DNA from: Eudorina sp. 2006-703-Eu-15
Taxonomy: Eukaryota > Chlorophyta > Chlorophyceae > Chlamydomonadales > Volvocaceae
Direction of reading: 5' to 3'
Length of the DNA: 64,000 nt
NCBI GenBank assembly: GCA_003117195.1
Contig: BDSI01000015.1
Span: forward strand, 373,001 to 437,000
Below are positions 45,441 through 57,900 of this stretch, one piece after another. A model generated the notes under the pieces. The model was given only the letters and a program-made list of their open reading frames with translations. It was not told the origin of the DNA and did not search any database. Both the position numbers and the translations under genes were made by a program. Numbering within the stretch: the stretch's first letter is position 1; each line of letters begins with the position of its first letter.

Positions 45441-46569
45441 TTTTCAGACACTTAAGCATCATAACGTCCTATGGTATTTGTGTCTCTGTGTCTTCCAGAT
45501 GGTGATGTGGGTATTGATTAGGAGATATTTGGCTGCCCGGGAACCTTCGTTGTTCAGTAGTCGCCGACCCATGGACCCGCCGTCTATATCGTCCTCTTGC
45601 AGCAAATTCTGCAAGTATAACTGCAGGTTGATGGATGCGTATATTATGCATTTAATATTGTTTTCGGCACCAAGTTCTTTCGGTGTGATCGAGGCACGTT
45701 GGGGACGTCGGGGGTGCCTCGTGGGCATCGGCCCCATGCTGCGATGACTTGGTAAGGCTTGTCGCCTACATGTCCACGCCTGACCAGGACTCATACAAGA
45801 ACAATATTTTGTAATATGATTTTGATGAGTACATGCCAACGTGCCTTGCTCTTTCAGCGGCTTTCCCCTCCGAGACCGCTTTGGTATTGTTGAGTCCGAG
45901 GCGACCATCACTTCAGCTTCTGGACCACGGCTGTAGACCCGCTGAGCTGCCCTATAGGTGCACGTTCTGTTATACGCGACAGCGGCAGCTAAGCATGAGC
46001 AACGCTTCTCTGGGCTTGGACGATGCGCTGCAGTTCGGCTGGCTCTGGTTGAACCCCCAGGTAACGATCGACTTGGCGGCGCATGCCTTGCTTGCGCACC
46101 ACTCTGGAGAGGGCATTATTACACGCGCCAAGGTCATGGAACTATGCCTAGGAGGACGCGGACTTCCCGCGGGAGACGCCTGACGGCTGCCCCCCTGCTG
46201 CCCAACTTTTGCTCCGGCGACCGCAGTTCTCGGATTTCGTCTTGGAGCTGCACATCCATCCGCAGCCGCAGCAGGTTGGGCAAACTCCGTGGGCACGAGA
46301 TGCGAGATGTGTGTTGATGCCTTGTGCTCGTCTGCGCTGTCGGTCGCCGGCAGCGCTTCTTCGTCCTCGCGAAGCACGAGGCGGCGAAGACGCGACGACC
46401 GATTTCGCACCTTAGGCACAAGGCCTTCATGGAAGAAGCCGGCACGCGCTGGCTTCAACTGAGGAAACGTTTCTCAGTTTTACCCACAAAGGGATAGAGG
46501 AGAAACAGGTTTTGGGTCGTCGAGCACACGCGGCAGCCCGCCGGCGGCGCTGAGGCCGCTGTTGGCCGC
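45441..46569. other. Spacer, possibly with one small unproven frame
   Basis: The left part is 3' UTR of the gene ending at 45440. A 116-codon + strand frame at 45833-46183 ends in LDDALQFGWLWLNPQV and LAAHALLAHHSGEGIITRAK, which is less biased than its surroundings. It overlaps long minus-strand frames, has no recognised family and no splice support, so it is not called. Confidence 0.4.
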
Positions 46570-49500
46570 ATGCGACCCACGGGTCCCAAATGCGCAACGA
46601 GGTTCCGAAGCGAGGCCGTGCTGTGGCCGACCCCGCGTGCACTTTCCTTCCCAACCTTATGCTGTATGCTGATCGCTTGCCCTCCGGAGGGCGCTGTGCT
46701 GGGGCGCTGGCTCCCCCTTATGTTTCAACACACTCCTCAAGTCACGGCCCGGTCCGGAAACACGCCACGTGCCCCGGCCGGTCGGTCACCATGCCGCCGA
46801 GGTCACGACGCACTGTCCCCTGCAACCCAACCGCACTGTGGGCTTACCCGCTCCCTGCATCCAATACCTGCTCGGCCGGCGTGTTTCGGCGCGCAGGACG
46901 ATGCCGACGACGCCGAGGTGCTCCACCCGTTGGGCATGGTCGCCCCGAGTCCCATCCGGCGGGCCTGCACACCGGCAGTGCAGCAGCAGCAGCAGCAGCA
47001 GCCCGCGGCCGGTGTGCTCGCTGCGGCGGCGGCGGCCGGCGGCCCTGCTGAGCCCGCTGGCCCAGCCGCACCACTGGCCGACGGCGGCGGCGGGTTGAGG
47101 TGGGCGGACGCGGAGGATGGGGCTGACCGCGACGACGGGGACGCGGATGTAGCGGGGGCGGGGGCGGCGGGGGCAGCTGGTGATGGCGACGGTGGCGGCG
47201 GGGGCAGCCTCCTGGATGCGGAGGCGCGGAGTACCCGGCTCACCAGCCTGCAGTCGAGGCAGGCGGCGCCGAGTTCCAGTTCCGTGGCGGCAGCGGCGGC
47301 GGCGGCTGCCGAGGCGTGCAACGGCGGCGGCAGCGCGCCTGGCGTGCTTGGGCGGCGCGGCCGCAGGGGGCCGCCGCGGGCATCTTCCGACGGCTCCCCG
47401 GGTGCGCTGGCCGGGGCCTTCCACGGCAGCGCCCATGGAAGCTCCTTTGCGGCAATTGCGGAGCAGCGGAGCCCCCCGGCTGAGCCGCAGGACGCGGCCG
47501 TTGCGTCAGCACTGCCGCTGAGCGGTGCCGTGACACAGCCGCGGCCGGCGGGCGGCGAGAGACCCACGGGTCGCCGCCCTCCGAATACCGGCGGCGGCGC
47601 TGCGGTAACGGAGGCGACCCTGACGGAATCACCGTCTGCAGCCACCCAACCAGGGGCGCTGTCGTCGTCCATCCGTCGTCCGTCCGCGGCGACGTCCGCG
47701 AGCAGCGGCGGCTGCGGCAACGGCGGCGGCGGCGGCAACGGTGGCGGCGGCGAATGCGGTTCCGCTGCCGTGCCCGCGGCTGATACTCTGCCTGGCCGTG
47801 ACCAGCAGCCGCCGCCGCAGACGGGCGACCCGCCTTCGCCGCGGCTGCCGCCGCCGCCGCCGCCGCAGACGGGCGACCCGCCTTCGCCGCGGCTGCCGCC
47901 GCCGCCGCCGCCAGCCCCGCGCCGAGATGCAGGCGGCGCAAGCTCTAGCACGGGGGGCGCTGCTGCCGCCGCCGCAGGCAGTTGCGGCGGCGGCGGAGGC
48001 GGAAGCGGCACGGGCGAGGGAACGGGTGGCCGCGTGGAAGGTCAGCAGGGGCTCCAGGAGGCGGTGGCGGGTCCGCAGACGCCGGCGGGTGGAGGCGACG
48101 TGCGGCCGCAGGGGCGGCGGAGTGGGGGTGCGGCGGGACGGGCGCTGTGGCCGCCCCGCGCGGACTGGCCGGAAGGCGACGGCGGCGGCGACGGCGGCGA
48201 ACTCCTCGACGGCGGCGCCGACAACGGGAAGATCTCAGCCACCCAGCCGCTGGTCTCCGCCTCCGAGGTGCGGACGGCGGCGGAGGCGGAAGTGGGGGCG
48301 ACGATGGCGGCGGCAGTAGCAGCCGAGTCGGCGCCAGCGGAAGGCGCCGGATCCGGATCCGGAGGGACCGCGCCGCGGTTGACGTATCCGGCGGCTGCGC
48401 CGCCGTCTGGTCGTTCGGAGGCCGTGCCGGTTGCGGCGTCGGATCTGCGGGACTCTCCTCGCGTTCCCCTGGAGCGTTCTTTCTCGGCGCCGCTGCCACA
48501 GGACCTGACGTCGGCTGAGGGTGATCCGGGCGAGGACTTCACCTTCAACCGCGTCGGCGGCGGACGTAGCAGCAGCGGCGGTGGCGGCGGACGTAGCAGC
48601 AGCGGCGGCGGCGACGGAGGCAGCGGCGCAGCAGACGCAACCGCCGCCGCGGGCCGGGGGACGTCCAGGGAGGCCGGGCAGGCGTCGGCCAGCTGGGCAG
48701 CAGACGATGACGCGATGCCGTACGATGAGAGCGCACCACAGGGCGCGGCGGCGCAGCAGGGCGGCGGCGGCGCCGCCGCCGCCGCCGCCAGCCGCAGAAA
48801 CAGCTGGGCGAGTGGCGGCGGCGAGGGACAGGCGGGCGTCGCACCTTGGACCGTCGGTTGCTCCGCGGCCACTGACGGCGGAGCCTGGGAGGCCACCGGC
48901 TGCAGTACACGTAGCCTGGACCACTCCGCCGCTGCGGCCGCGACACCGCTGCCCCCGCCGCCGCCGCCGCGGCGGTCACAGCCCGTGCGCGTGTTCCCGG
49001 TGCATGCCGCCGTGCTCGCCGCCACCAGTGACTACTTCCGTACATTGTTGCAGAACTGGTCCGGCGGGCTGTCATCCGGCGGCCTCGGTCGCGGTCGCGG
49101 CGGCGGCGGCGGCGGGCGGGGCGTGCTGACGATGTACGTGGAGGCGGACCAGGTTGGGGCCGCGGAGATGATGCTCCAGTTCATGTACACGGGTGGGTGT
49201 CTGGTTCCACCCACCAAGGCCGAAACCAGGTGCCTGGCGGGGTGAGGGTCTTGAGAGGAGGCGAGGGAGGCGGTGGTGGAAGGGCTTGCACGCGTTGCCG
49301 TCGTGCGCGTACTGCATTGTTCTGTCGAACATTCGCCGAGTCTTTTGAGGCTGTAGCATATCACGGGATCACAACAAAGAGGCCCCCGGCAGTATAGCAG
49401 GGCAGCAAGGTCGTGTGCCTCCGACGTCCCTCTTCATAGGTTCGCTCCCTGCCCGTCCTGCTCCTTCCCGCCAGAGATCTGCCTGTCCTGCCCATCGTCT

Positions 49501-52500
49501 TGCGCCTGGCTCGTGCTGTCCTCCTACCCCTGCTCGTATCGGTTCCCCAATCCATACCCCTGCTCGTGCTGTCCTCCTGCGCCTGGCTCATGCTTGGTTT
49601 TGTGCCTCGACTTTCCCTCACGACCCATGGGTCGTTATCTCGGGTCGGATGGTTTCGGATCCGTGCGGCTGATACTGTAGGCCGGTTGCCGTCGGGCCTC
49701 AACCCGGCGCAGCTGATCTCGCTGCTGGTGCTGGCGGATCAGTACGCTGTGGGGCGGCTGCTGGCGGCGGTGGACGCGGCGTTCGCCGGGCTGCCGCTGC
49801 CGGGGCTGTCCCTGGAGCAGCTTCTGGGGCTGTACGAGCTGCCAGAGGTGCTGTTGGGAGGCGGCGCGCTCGCCAGTGAGTGCCGTACGGTCTTACAGGC
49901 AGGGTCGGGGCCTAAGTTGGCAGCCGGGCAGCCGTGGCTGCCTCTATACCGTTGCGGAATCATCAGAGACACACTTTTGCGGGATGCGGATGAGGGACGA
50001 CTTGCACACGATGTGCGGTATGACATGTGCATGACGCGCGACAGTTGGCAGTTGGCAGTTGACAAGATCCGAACAGGGTCGTATCGTACAGGGCCGTACC
50101 AGGTAGTTGTCGCCCTGTGGTTCTCAATCGCAGGCGCGCTGCGCAAGCTGGTGGACAAGTTAATTTCGGAGCTGGGGGATCTGGAGCTGGTGTTGGACTG
50201 CCCAGAGCGCAGGAACCAGCTGCTGAACCTGCCGTACGAGGCTGTACGGCTGCTGCTGCAGGTGCGAGCGGGTGGGGAGTGGCAGCACGCCGCGGCGCAA
50301 GGGGTTGAGATCGGGGGGGTTCCATGCCGTGAGTCGCGGTGCCGGCGTAATCCGTACTGCCTTAGTGCGATAAATCTAAAAAGGGCAGGGGAGAGAGACG
50401 AATCAGGCACATGCTGTAGTCAATTGTAGTCGATAATGAACTGCCTGGACCCACTGAGGGCAAAGTCCATTTGTGAGTCCCAGCTCCCAGGGTTGGGTCT
50501 TGGTTGGGTTGCTTTTCTGAACCCATGCTGTCGCCTTGCTTGTGAACCATTCCGCAGAGCCCGGAGACGCGGGTGTGGAACGAGAACACGGCGGTGGCGG
50601 CGCTGGCGGAGTGGATGGTGGGGCCTCAGGGCCAGGCCACCACGCCCGAGCAGCGGCGGCAGCTTGCGGCGCTGCTGCGGCTGCAGCACTGCACGCACAG
50701 CTACCTGTCGTACATTCTGCTGCAGGTACGGCGCATGTTTGGCCGGGCCGGTTGGGCACGGGAAGGGCGCTGAAGCACCCCCGCTGTTTCTTTTGTAGCG
50801 CCCCCCCGCCCTAATCAACCGTCTCCCGGGCTGCCCGCGTAGCTGCCCTGGCTTCTGGACGCGTTGGGCGCCGACCGCCTGCTGCTGGCGCTGTCCTGGG
50901 CCCGGGCCGACGCCTCCAGCCGCGACGTCTACACCGCGGAACGCTACTTTGAGAACGCCACCAGCCCCGCCGCGCAGCAGCAACAACACCAGCTGCAGCA
51001 CCAGCACCGCCAACAGAAGCACCCACAGCCATACCCGCACCAGCACCCGCAGCCGGAGTATGAGGCCGAGGAGGGCCTGCCGCCGCCGCCGCCGCAGCAA
51101 CAGGACCACCTCCACCACCAGCATCAGCATCAGCACCCGGCGGACGCCAACCGCTGCAACGGTCAACACAACCACCAACCGGTGCACGAGGCGGGACGGG
51201 CCAGTGGCGCAGGTTCAGGGTCGAGCGGTGGCGCCGCGGAGGGGTCCGCGGGGGCGGGGGCAGCAGCGGCGGCGCCGCCTCCGCCGCCTCCGCTGCCCGT
51301 GTTCGTTCCCCGGCCGCGGCCGGTGTCCCAGCGCGTGACCTTCGACTGGTCCATCGACTTCGCGACACTGCAGCAGCTGTACGCTGACTCCCGCGCCACA
51401 CGCTCGCTGCAGGTGCGTACTACCTCATGCTCCTCTTTGCTGTTGCCCTTCCTTTTCCAGACTCGTGTTATCCCTGGCTCTTCCTTGACAAGACCCCTGG
51501 CGAGCCAGGAATCACCGAGCCCCATCATGGCTGCACGCATACTCGGGAAATGCCGTTTAGTCTATAGCTCTCGTGACCTCAAATACTGATTGGAACACAC
51601 GTCCGCGGCGGGCGGGCTTTCATATCGTGTGATGCGTTTTGGAGCAACGGGCAAGCAGCAATGACGTTTCCGGCTCGCTGTCGCTAACGCTGCTAGCGGT
51701 CCTCCCTCTCCTTAGACCACGCCCGGGAAACGGACTCCTCCAGGCCTGTGTGTTCGACATGTCGCAACCTACCGGTGACGCATGTTTCCGTCATGGCCCG
51801 GGAAGGGAAGGGAAGGATGAAGGCAGGCGGCGGAGAAGGGCGGGAGTCCGCAAAGAGGCGGCAATGACATCCAGGTCCGCCGTTTCCCCTGTCCTGGGTG
51901 TTGGTCGTACCGTGTACGACAGGTGGTGACCAGCGAGCCCGCCTTCTTCGGCGGTTTCCACTGGTGGCTGCGCTACGACTTGGACGCGTCGCAGGTGGGT
52001 CAGTGCGATGGTAGCTCCCGTGTGGGTGGCGCTCCCATGAGTGGCGCCCTGGAGGGAATCCAAAAGGAGGGACCCGCCCCATACACACACGGGGTGGGGG
52101 CGTGGGGGCTCCGGACCCCTGGGTCGGACCCCTGGGAGGCACAGGCCAGGGAACCTGCGGAAGCGGGCGCGGTAGGACCCAGACTTCGGCAGCGTGATTC
52201 GTATTGACACCGGCGGGCTGCCGGAGGGCTCAACACCTCGGTGGCCCTACGGCTCTACACAGCAGGCCTGCACAGCCCGTGTGTCCCTCGGACTGCCCGC
52301 CTCCTTTCCTCTGTGTGTGTGTGTGTGTGTGTTCCATGCGCCTGTTGGGCCCAACATGGACGGTGTCGCGCACCCGTCCGCGAATCCGTACTTGCCGTAC
52401 CGCAGCCGCCCGAGTATCGCGAGCACATGGGGCTGGCCTGCAACGTGAAGCTGGCGGGCCGAAAACACAGCCTGCCGTGCGTCAAGGTGGGCCCGTGGGT

Positions 52501-52934
52501 CGGTGGCCTCGTGTCTCGGTGGGCCCGGTGGGTCGGTATGCCCGTGGGTCGGTATACCCGTGAGGGTCGGTATGCCCGTGGGTCGGTGGGCCCGGTGGGT
52601 CGGTGGGCCCGTGGGTTTGTGAGTCCCGTGGGGTGACCGAATCCTGATCCTTTCGGGCGCCCCGCGCGCTTCGGGTTACCACTGACAGCTGATGTACGAC
52701 GGCCGCACTGTCACGTAGGTCAAGGCCACGGTCTGCGCCCGACAGGACGCCGGCGTGCTGGGTGAGGGCACCTACAGCCTGCGCAAGAGCTTCAGCTACC
52801 ACGTCATGAACGCGTGCCCCGTGGGTCTGTGGGGTTTCTTCGGCCTCACGCCGGATCGCGAGGAGGCGGCCTGGCGTCGGTTTGTGTTTGAGGGGCGCGT
52901 CTGGCTGCGGTGCAGCATCGAGGAGTGCCAATAG
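46570..52934 (+). CDS. BTB/POZ-BACK protein with very long disordered N-terminal region
   Basis: Predicted exons: 46570-49192, 49681-49875, 50134-50261, 50558-50725, 50843-51412, 51923-51994, 52406-52486, 52719-52934; 1350 residues if the first in-frame ATG is used. A splice acceptor at 46896 means the first part may instead start near 46897 after an unseen exon. Residues to about 800 are Ala/Gly/Pro/Gln-rich and disordered. The BTB fold starts at about 805 (VFPVHAAVLAATSDYFRTLL, QVGAAEMMLQFMYTG, then across the intron RLPSGLNPAQLISLLVLADQ) and is broken by a Gly-rich loop. A BACK-like helical part follows (LPYEAVRLLLQ, ENTAVAALAEWM), then a His/Gln-rich insert. The C-terminus (FFGGFHWWLRYDLDASQ, GLACNVKLAGR, FSYHVMNACPVGLWGF) may be a diverged MATH-like beta fold. 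BTB proteins commonly serve as Cullin-3 substrate adaptors; no substrate can be inferred. Confidence 0.75.
52312..52332 (+). repeat. (GT)n microsatellite
   Basis: About ten GT units in the intron before the 52406 exon of the BTB gene. Confidence 0.9.
52495..52625 (+). repeat. GTGGGTCGGT imperfect tandem repeat
   Basis: The words CCCGTGGGTCGGT and GGTATGCCCGTGGG recur about eight times. The block is in the last intron of the BTB gene, directly after the 52486 donor. Confidence 0.85.
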
Positions 52935-52947
52935 CGGGGACGGTGGG

Positions 52948-53047
52948 CGCATGCTGCGCATGCTACTGCGCATGCTACTGCGCATGCTACTGCGCATGCT
53001 ACTGCGCATGCTACTGCGGATGCTGCGCGTGCTGCGCGTGCTGCGCT
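52948..53047 (+). repeat. 12-bp minisatellite (CATGCTACTGCG)
   Basis: About six copies of CATGCTACTGCG with degenerate TGCTGCGCG copies on the right, starting 14 bases after the BTB stop. It would be transcribed in the 3' UTR. Confidence 0.95.
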
Positions 53048-53547
53048 GTCGAAGATCCCTTCGCTCCATAACGCGAAGGGTGCAGCCGCGCACAGGACAG
53101 CAGCAGTCCTGACGTCAGCCATCCTCGGATGGCGCCACCCGCCTTCACGGGCGACCCCCAGTTGCAGGCGGTCGGCACCGCTGGTCGGTCGGTTGGTTGG
53201 TTGGCGGGGGGTTGGAGGGCTGATGGGTCGGTTCAGCTGCGAGACGAGACGTCGTGTGGATCGGGGGGCCCTGTCCGGAGTCGAGCGATCGCGCTGGGCT
53301 GGGCTCGGCCCCCCGGTGGTACAGCCCCAGGGCGGGCAGTTTTGTGTGTTGAACCCATACCCGGTGGAGGACAATGGGGCGACGTGGGACCTTCCGGTCC
53401 CCCATTTTCCATTCTTGTGAACTGGATTTTCGAGGCAGCAGCACCCACCGTTGCTGGTGCACATACACTTATAGTACGTTTCATGTGCTTGATACATGAA
53501 GTCATTCCCATGAAGTCAAACTTGGTTGTGCAGGTGGTCACGGTGTG

Positions 53548-53636
53548 GTGTGGTCACGTTCGCCATGTCCAGTCATGATGTCCCACGTGTGGTCACGTTC
53601 ACCATGTCCAGCCATGATATCCCACGTGTGGTCACG
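53548..53636 (+). repeat. 39-bp tandem repeat, two copies plus a partial third
   Basis: Units at 53548-53586 and 53587-53625 begin GTGTGGTCACGTTC and differ at about three positions. A third copy stops after 11 bases. Confidence 0.9.
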
Positions 53637-54911
53637 ACGCGCATGTGAATGGATCAGACTCCGACTACATGGCTGAGACAAAAAAAGATACGGTAACGAA
53701 TGGCGCAAAAATGCCTTACCAGTGGCGTGCTTGCGCCGACGGTCGGGGGCCGGAACGGTTTTGGATATGCGTGCACTGTGGCGCTGGGCAACCCGCGGGG
53801 GCGGCAGACGCAGCCAAGACGCTCAGGCCCGGCCCAACGAGAGCTGCGCAGTTGGCTGACTAGCGCGAGTCTGCCCCGTGGATCCATTAGGTGGGAGCAT
53901 CCCCCGCCCTGCCCGCGCACGCGCTGTGTTCTGGGTTCTGGCCTGGCAAGGCGCCCGTGCAGGACTGCGCGCCAGTACATTCCTCAGAACGTGTGTGCGC
54001 GCACTGAAGAACGCTGCTGGGCGCTGCTGGACTCCGCCCCGTTCAGGACTGACGTCGGTTGGCGGGACCGTCGGCGGGGGGGGGGGAGGGGTCGGGTTGC
54101 GAGGACTCCGGCGCTAGTAGGATCGCCTGCAGGTCCGTCGGAGATTTTGGCGTGTTGCATTTGTCGGTTGCTTTGAGGAAAATACCAACAAATCTATGAC
54201 CCGCCTGGACCCGCGGGGTGCACTGTAACATCATCGACATAATAAATCTGCCGCGCTGAGGAGCGGAGTTACCGGATCATGCATCACAGGATGGTGTTCC
54301 CGTATCCCGCTTCCCGGGGCTTCCACGCTCTCGCGCTTTGTGTCGGTGCTGGACCCTTTCCAATCCATTGAACATTTTGAACCCACACCTATGCACGGCA
54401 GTACGTACGCACTACGGCGGCGCGGTCGTGTGCCGCAGTGCAGCGCAAATCACGATGGCTCCTGGATGGTCTCTCGACGGGTAGGTTGGGGGCCAAGGGT
54501 GCCGCCTTGCCCCGTCTTGCAGATACAGATGGGCTGATATCCATCCTCTGTTCAACAGCACCATTACGTAAGCCGCGAGGATAAAGCGGCTTCCCAGCCG
54601 CCGTCCCGGTCTCCCGGACACAGGACGACCGGTGGTTGGTTACTAACTGTACTAACCAGTACTAACGGCAACGGTTGATCACTGTAATCTTTCTCCCTGC
54701 CATGGCGCGCTGAAGACAGTTGCACATTACCTAACACAGCGTAGTGCATTCATGCAGGCAATAGCGCAATACCAACAAAGCTTACGCATTTGGCCATTTG
54801 GCCGCATTTGGTCTCGAAACCACTTTCAGAAAGTTGTGTTAGTGGCGCAATTGGAAAATAGCACAGCTCGATCAGTACAAAAACAGTCGATCTATCTTGT
54901 CTCGTCTCGCC

Positions 54912-57900
54912 ATGGTAAATACAGCACCCTACTCGATCAACCTTGACCCGGATGTGGCGCAGCAACTGGCCGACCAAGGTGGCGCGTTGCTAGTTCTCGA
55001 CCTACCGGAGGGCTCTTACTTTGGAATAGATCACATGGTGCGTCGGAAACTATGGTCGTGTCAGCAGGCAGACGACGCAGCATGTTGCTGGTTGCTCCGG
55101 GCCAAAAATAGAGTCTCTGGTTGACCAATCGAGATTGGGACGAAAAGCATTGAGCTTGCCAGGGTGCCCTTTGAATGCGCTTGCCTCCGGAAACCCAGCA
55201 AACAGCTCGTATCATTTGTCATACCGTCACGATTCCGCAGGCCTTCCAATGCGGTCCCCGCTTCAAGGGCATCAAAATGCTGCCGCCAGGGCCCCACTTT
55301 GCATGTTACAGCATTCCGGGGTCGGAGCGCCACGGCGGTGGTCACGGCCTTGTGACCGGGTTCTTCTTCCACGTGCCCGCTCCAGCGGCCAGCGCAGGGG
55401 GACGCGGCAGTGGCGGCTCCACGGAAGGCGTCATTGTGCGGCGGTACAACGCAGCCGAAGAGCTACTTGTGGAGCTACCCGAAGAGGAGGTGCGGAACCA
55501 TGGGTCGTTTGTGGTTATTCGCGTCTTGGTCAAGTTGACTGACCGTGAACTGCCCAAGACGTCTTTCCGATTCACATCTGGTCATTATTAACATTGGGTA
55601 ACCTGACCGCTCCGTCGCAGGCCCAGCGATATGCGCTCGGCGTACGACGGTACGAATTCGACGCGGGCCTTGCACCGTACAACCTTCACGCCTGGCAACA
55701 GTGGCGCGAGCTGACGACCTGCCTGGACGCGGGCGTGATTGACAAGCTGCAGCCCGTCGGCGGCAATATCTGTACGGCAGCGGAGGCGGCGCTGGACGAG
55801 CAGCAGGGCCCGGATGGCGCTAGCACAGAGGAGGACCGGAGGGCGACCATGGCGGAGTCGAGGCTGCGAAGGCAGCTCCAGGTGTGGGGCTGGCGGGGCT
55901 GAAGCCGGGGAGCACAGCCCGGGCGTAGGACTGCAGGGATACTAGGGTCTAGGATTCAGGGGAGCTGCCGAGGAATGAAGGGGGGAGCTGCCGAGGAGTG
56001 AAGGGGGCGACATCCTGCTAGCGGCCGCGGCACACTTTGCACCTCGCCTGCAGAAAGGGCGCACCGCTCTGGGACGGCGCCGGCCTCGAGAGCGACACAT
56101 CCACACACACGTCCAGCATGGGCGCTACCATGCCCGCTGCATGGCACGCACTCCTGCACTGCCCACCGATTAAGACACGTCCGGGGATGGCTTAGCGCCC
56201 ATAAGCACCTTGAGGGACGACTGGTTCACCACCGCCTGTAAATGAGACATGAAGCCGCAACAAGTATTTGAACCGGTAGTTGTCCGGGTAGTTGAACCCT
56301 AGACCCCTTTTCCCAAATCTCCGTTGCCCCTTTCCTCCCAACGCCACCTGGCAGGAGGGCCGCGCCGCCCGAGCTGCATCAGCGGCAGCGGCCGCAGAGC
56401 GGCAACCCACATCGGGAGCGGGCGAGGGCCGCGCAGCGATGGAGGTGGAGGGTCCCGGGGCGGCGTCCGCGCCATCCGGGGTTGCAGAGGGTGGAGACGG
56501 CGGCGCCGCGGCGAGCAGCAGCAGCTCGGGGCGGTGTTTCTATTCGGAGCTGCCGCGGCTGGTGAAGGAAGCAGGTGCGGGGGTCATTGTGTGCTGGGAT
56601 CATTCGCTGTGTGCTTGCTGGGAAGTAAGTCGAGGGGTTTATATAGGAAGATATCACCGTCGAACATGCAGGCGTGTTGTTGTAAGCGTTGCAATGTGTG
56701 CGTGAATACATGTGGTTGCAGTTGCTGCTGCTGCTGCGGCGGCGGCGGCGGCAGTCTGTTGCTGTCCTCTCCGCGCATCCTCCTGGCCCAGCCTGCCTGG
56801 TGTGCAGGCGCAGAGGAAAGGTACCCTCTCAACCTGCCCCAGCTGTCCCCAATGCACCAACTATACCAACTGTCAGTCGAGAGGGTGTCATTCGCATCCG
56901 CCCCATTGATCCATGCCGTGTACCGTTCCCCGCGCCATGCCACACTCCCTGTGACACCTGACCCCTACAGCCCCGCCCCCCCGGCAAGCACTCGAAACGT
57001 ACCCATACCCTCCCCATACCGCCAGTCGGCCCTCGCACGTCACGAACATTGCCCTGGGACTGTTGGAATACCCGGTCTGGACCCGGGTCCACCTTGTAAC
57101 GGCTACTATTGCCCTGGGCACCGACGTGAACACATACACACGCATTTTTGGGCGCTACTCGGCCCCTCGCATGTCATACACTCCTGTTCTGCCTGCCTAA
57201 GAACACACCCATATTGGTGCTTGGTTTGGGTCGGGCGGGTCTCTTATCTAAACACACGCACCCACATGCCCACGCGCCCCCTGGCCAGGCCTGACCCCGA
57301 CCCAGCTGACGGCGCTCAACATGGACCGCACGGGGCAGCTTGAGGCGCTGGCTGCGGAGCGGTGGGGCGGCCTCCCGGCGGCGGTGGTGGGGGAGATGCA
57401 GTTCGCCTTCATCGCCTTCGTGTTCGCCCAATCACTGCGAGGCGAGCTGCCGTGTAGGGGGTGTACTGGCGACGGGGCGGAGAAGGGTGGGGCGTTCCTG
57501 GGGAACCGGGCCTTGCGTCCTCACATGGCGAGATGAAATGGGATGGGATGGGATGGGCGCACTTGTCTTTGCGTCTGTCCGTCTGCCGGCTTGGAACGTA
57601 GGAAGTTACAGCGGACTTTTGCCAGCGGGATGCCGATAGACTGCAACTGGGTTGCCTGATTCCTCGCGCCTCGCCTAACCAAAGGTTCCCCGCCCGGCGC
57701 GTCTTCTCAATCACGACGCAGGCTTCCAGCAGTGGCGCGCGCTGGTCACACTTTTCCTCAACTGCGAGGCGGGACCCCTGCGCTCGCACGTGGACACCTT
57801 CATCGCCTTCACCGCCGCGCTCAGGGCGCAGCTGTCGCTGGCCCTAGCGGACGCTGGAGACACGGCTGGCGGCGCCGCCGGGCGCGCGGCGGGCGCGTCG

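Larger units (their letters stand above)
52935..54911. other. Gap between BTB gene and AAR2
   Basis: No gene recognised. It holds a 12-bp minisatellite just after the BTB stop, a 39-bp tandem repeat, and a G run at 54070-54090. TGTAA words at about 54226 and 54677 are distant from the BTB stop. The last few hundred bases are the AAR2 promoter side. Confidence 0.5.

Noticed and set aside
45833..46183. 116-codon + strand frame with LDDALQFGWLWLNPQ
   Set aside because: Somewhat protein-like but no family, no splice support and competing minus-strand frames. Left as a note in the spacer entry.
46803..48011. 402-codon minus-strand frame
   Set aside because: Shadow of the Ala/Gly/Pro-rich BTB exon, where all frames are open because of GC bias.
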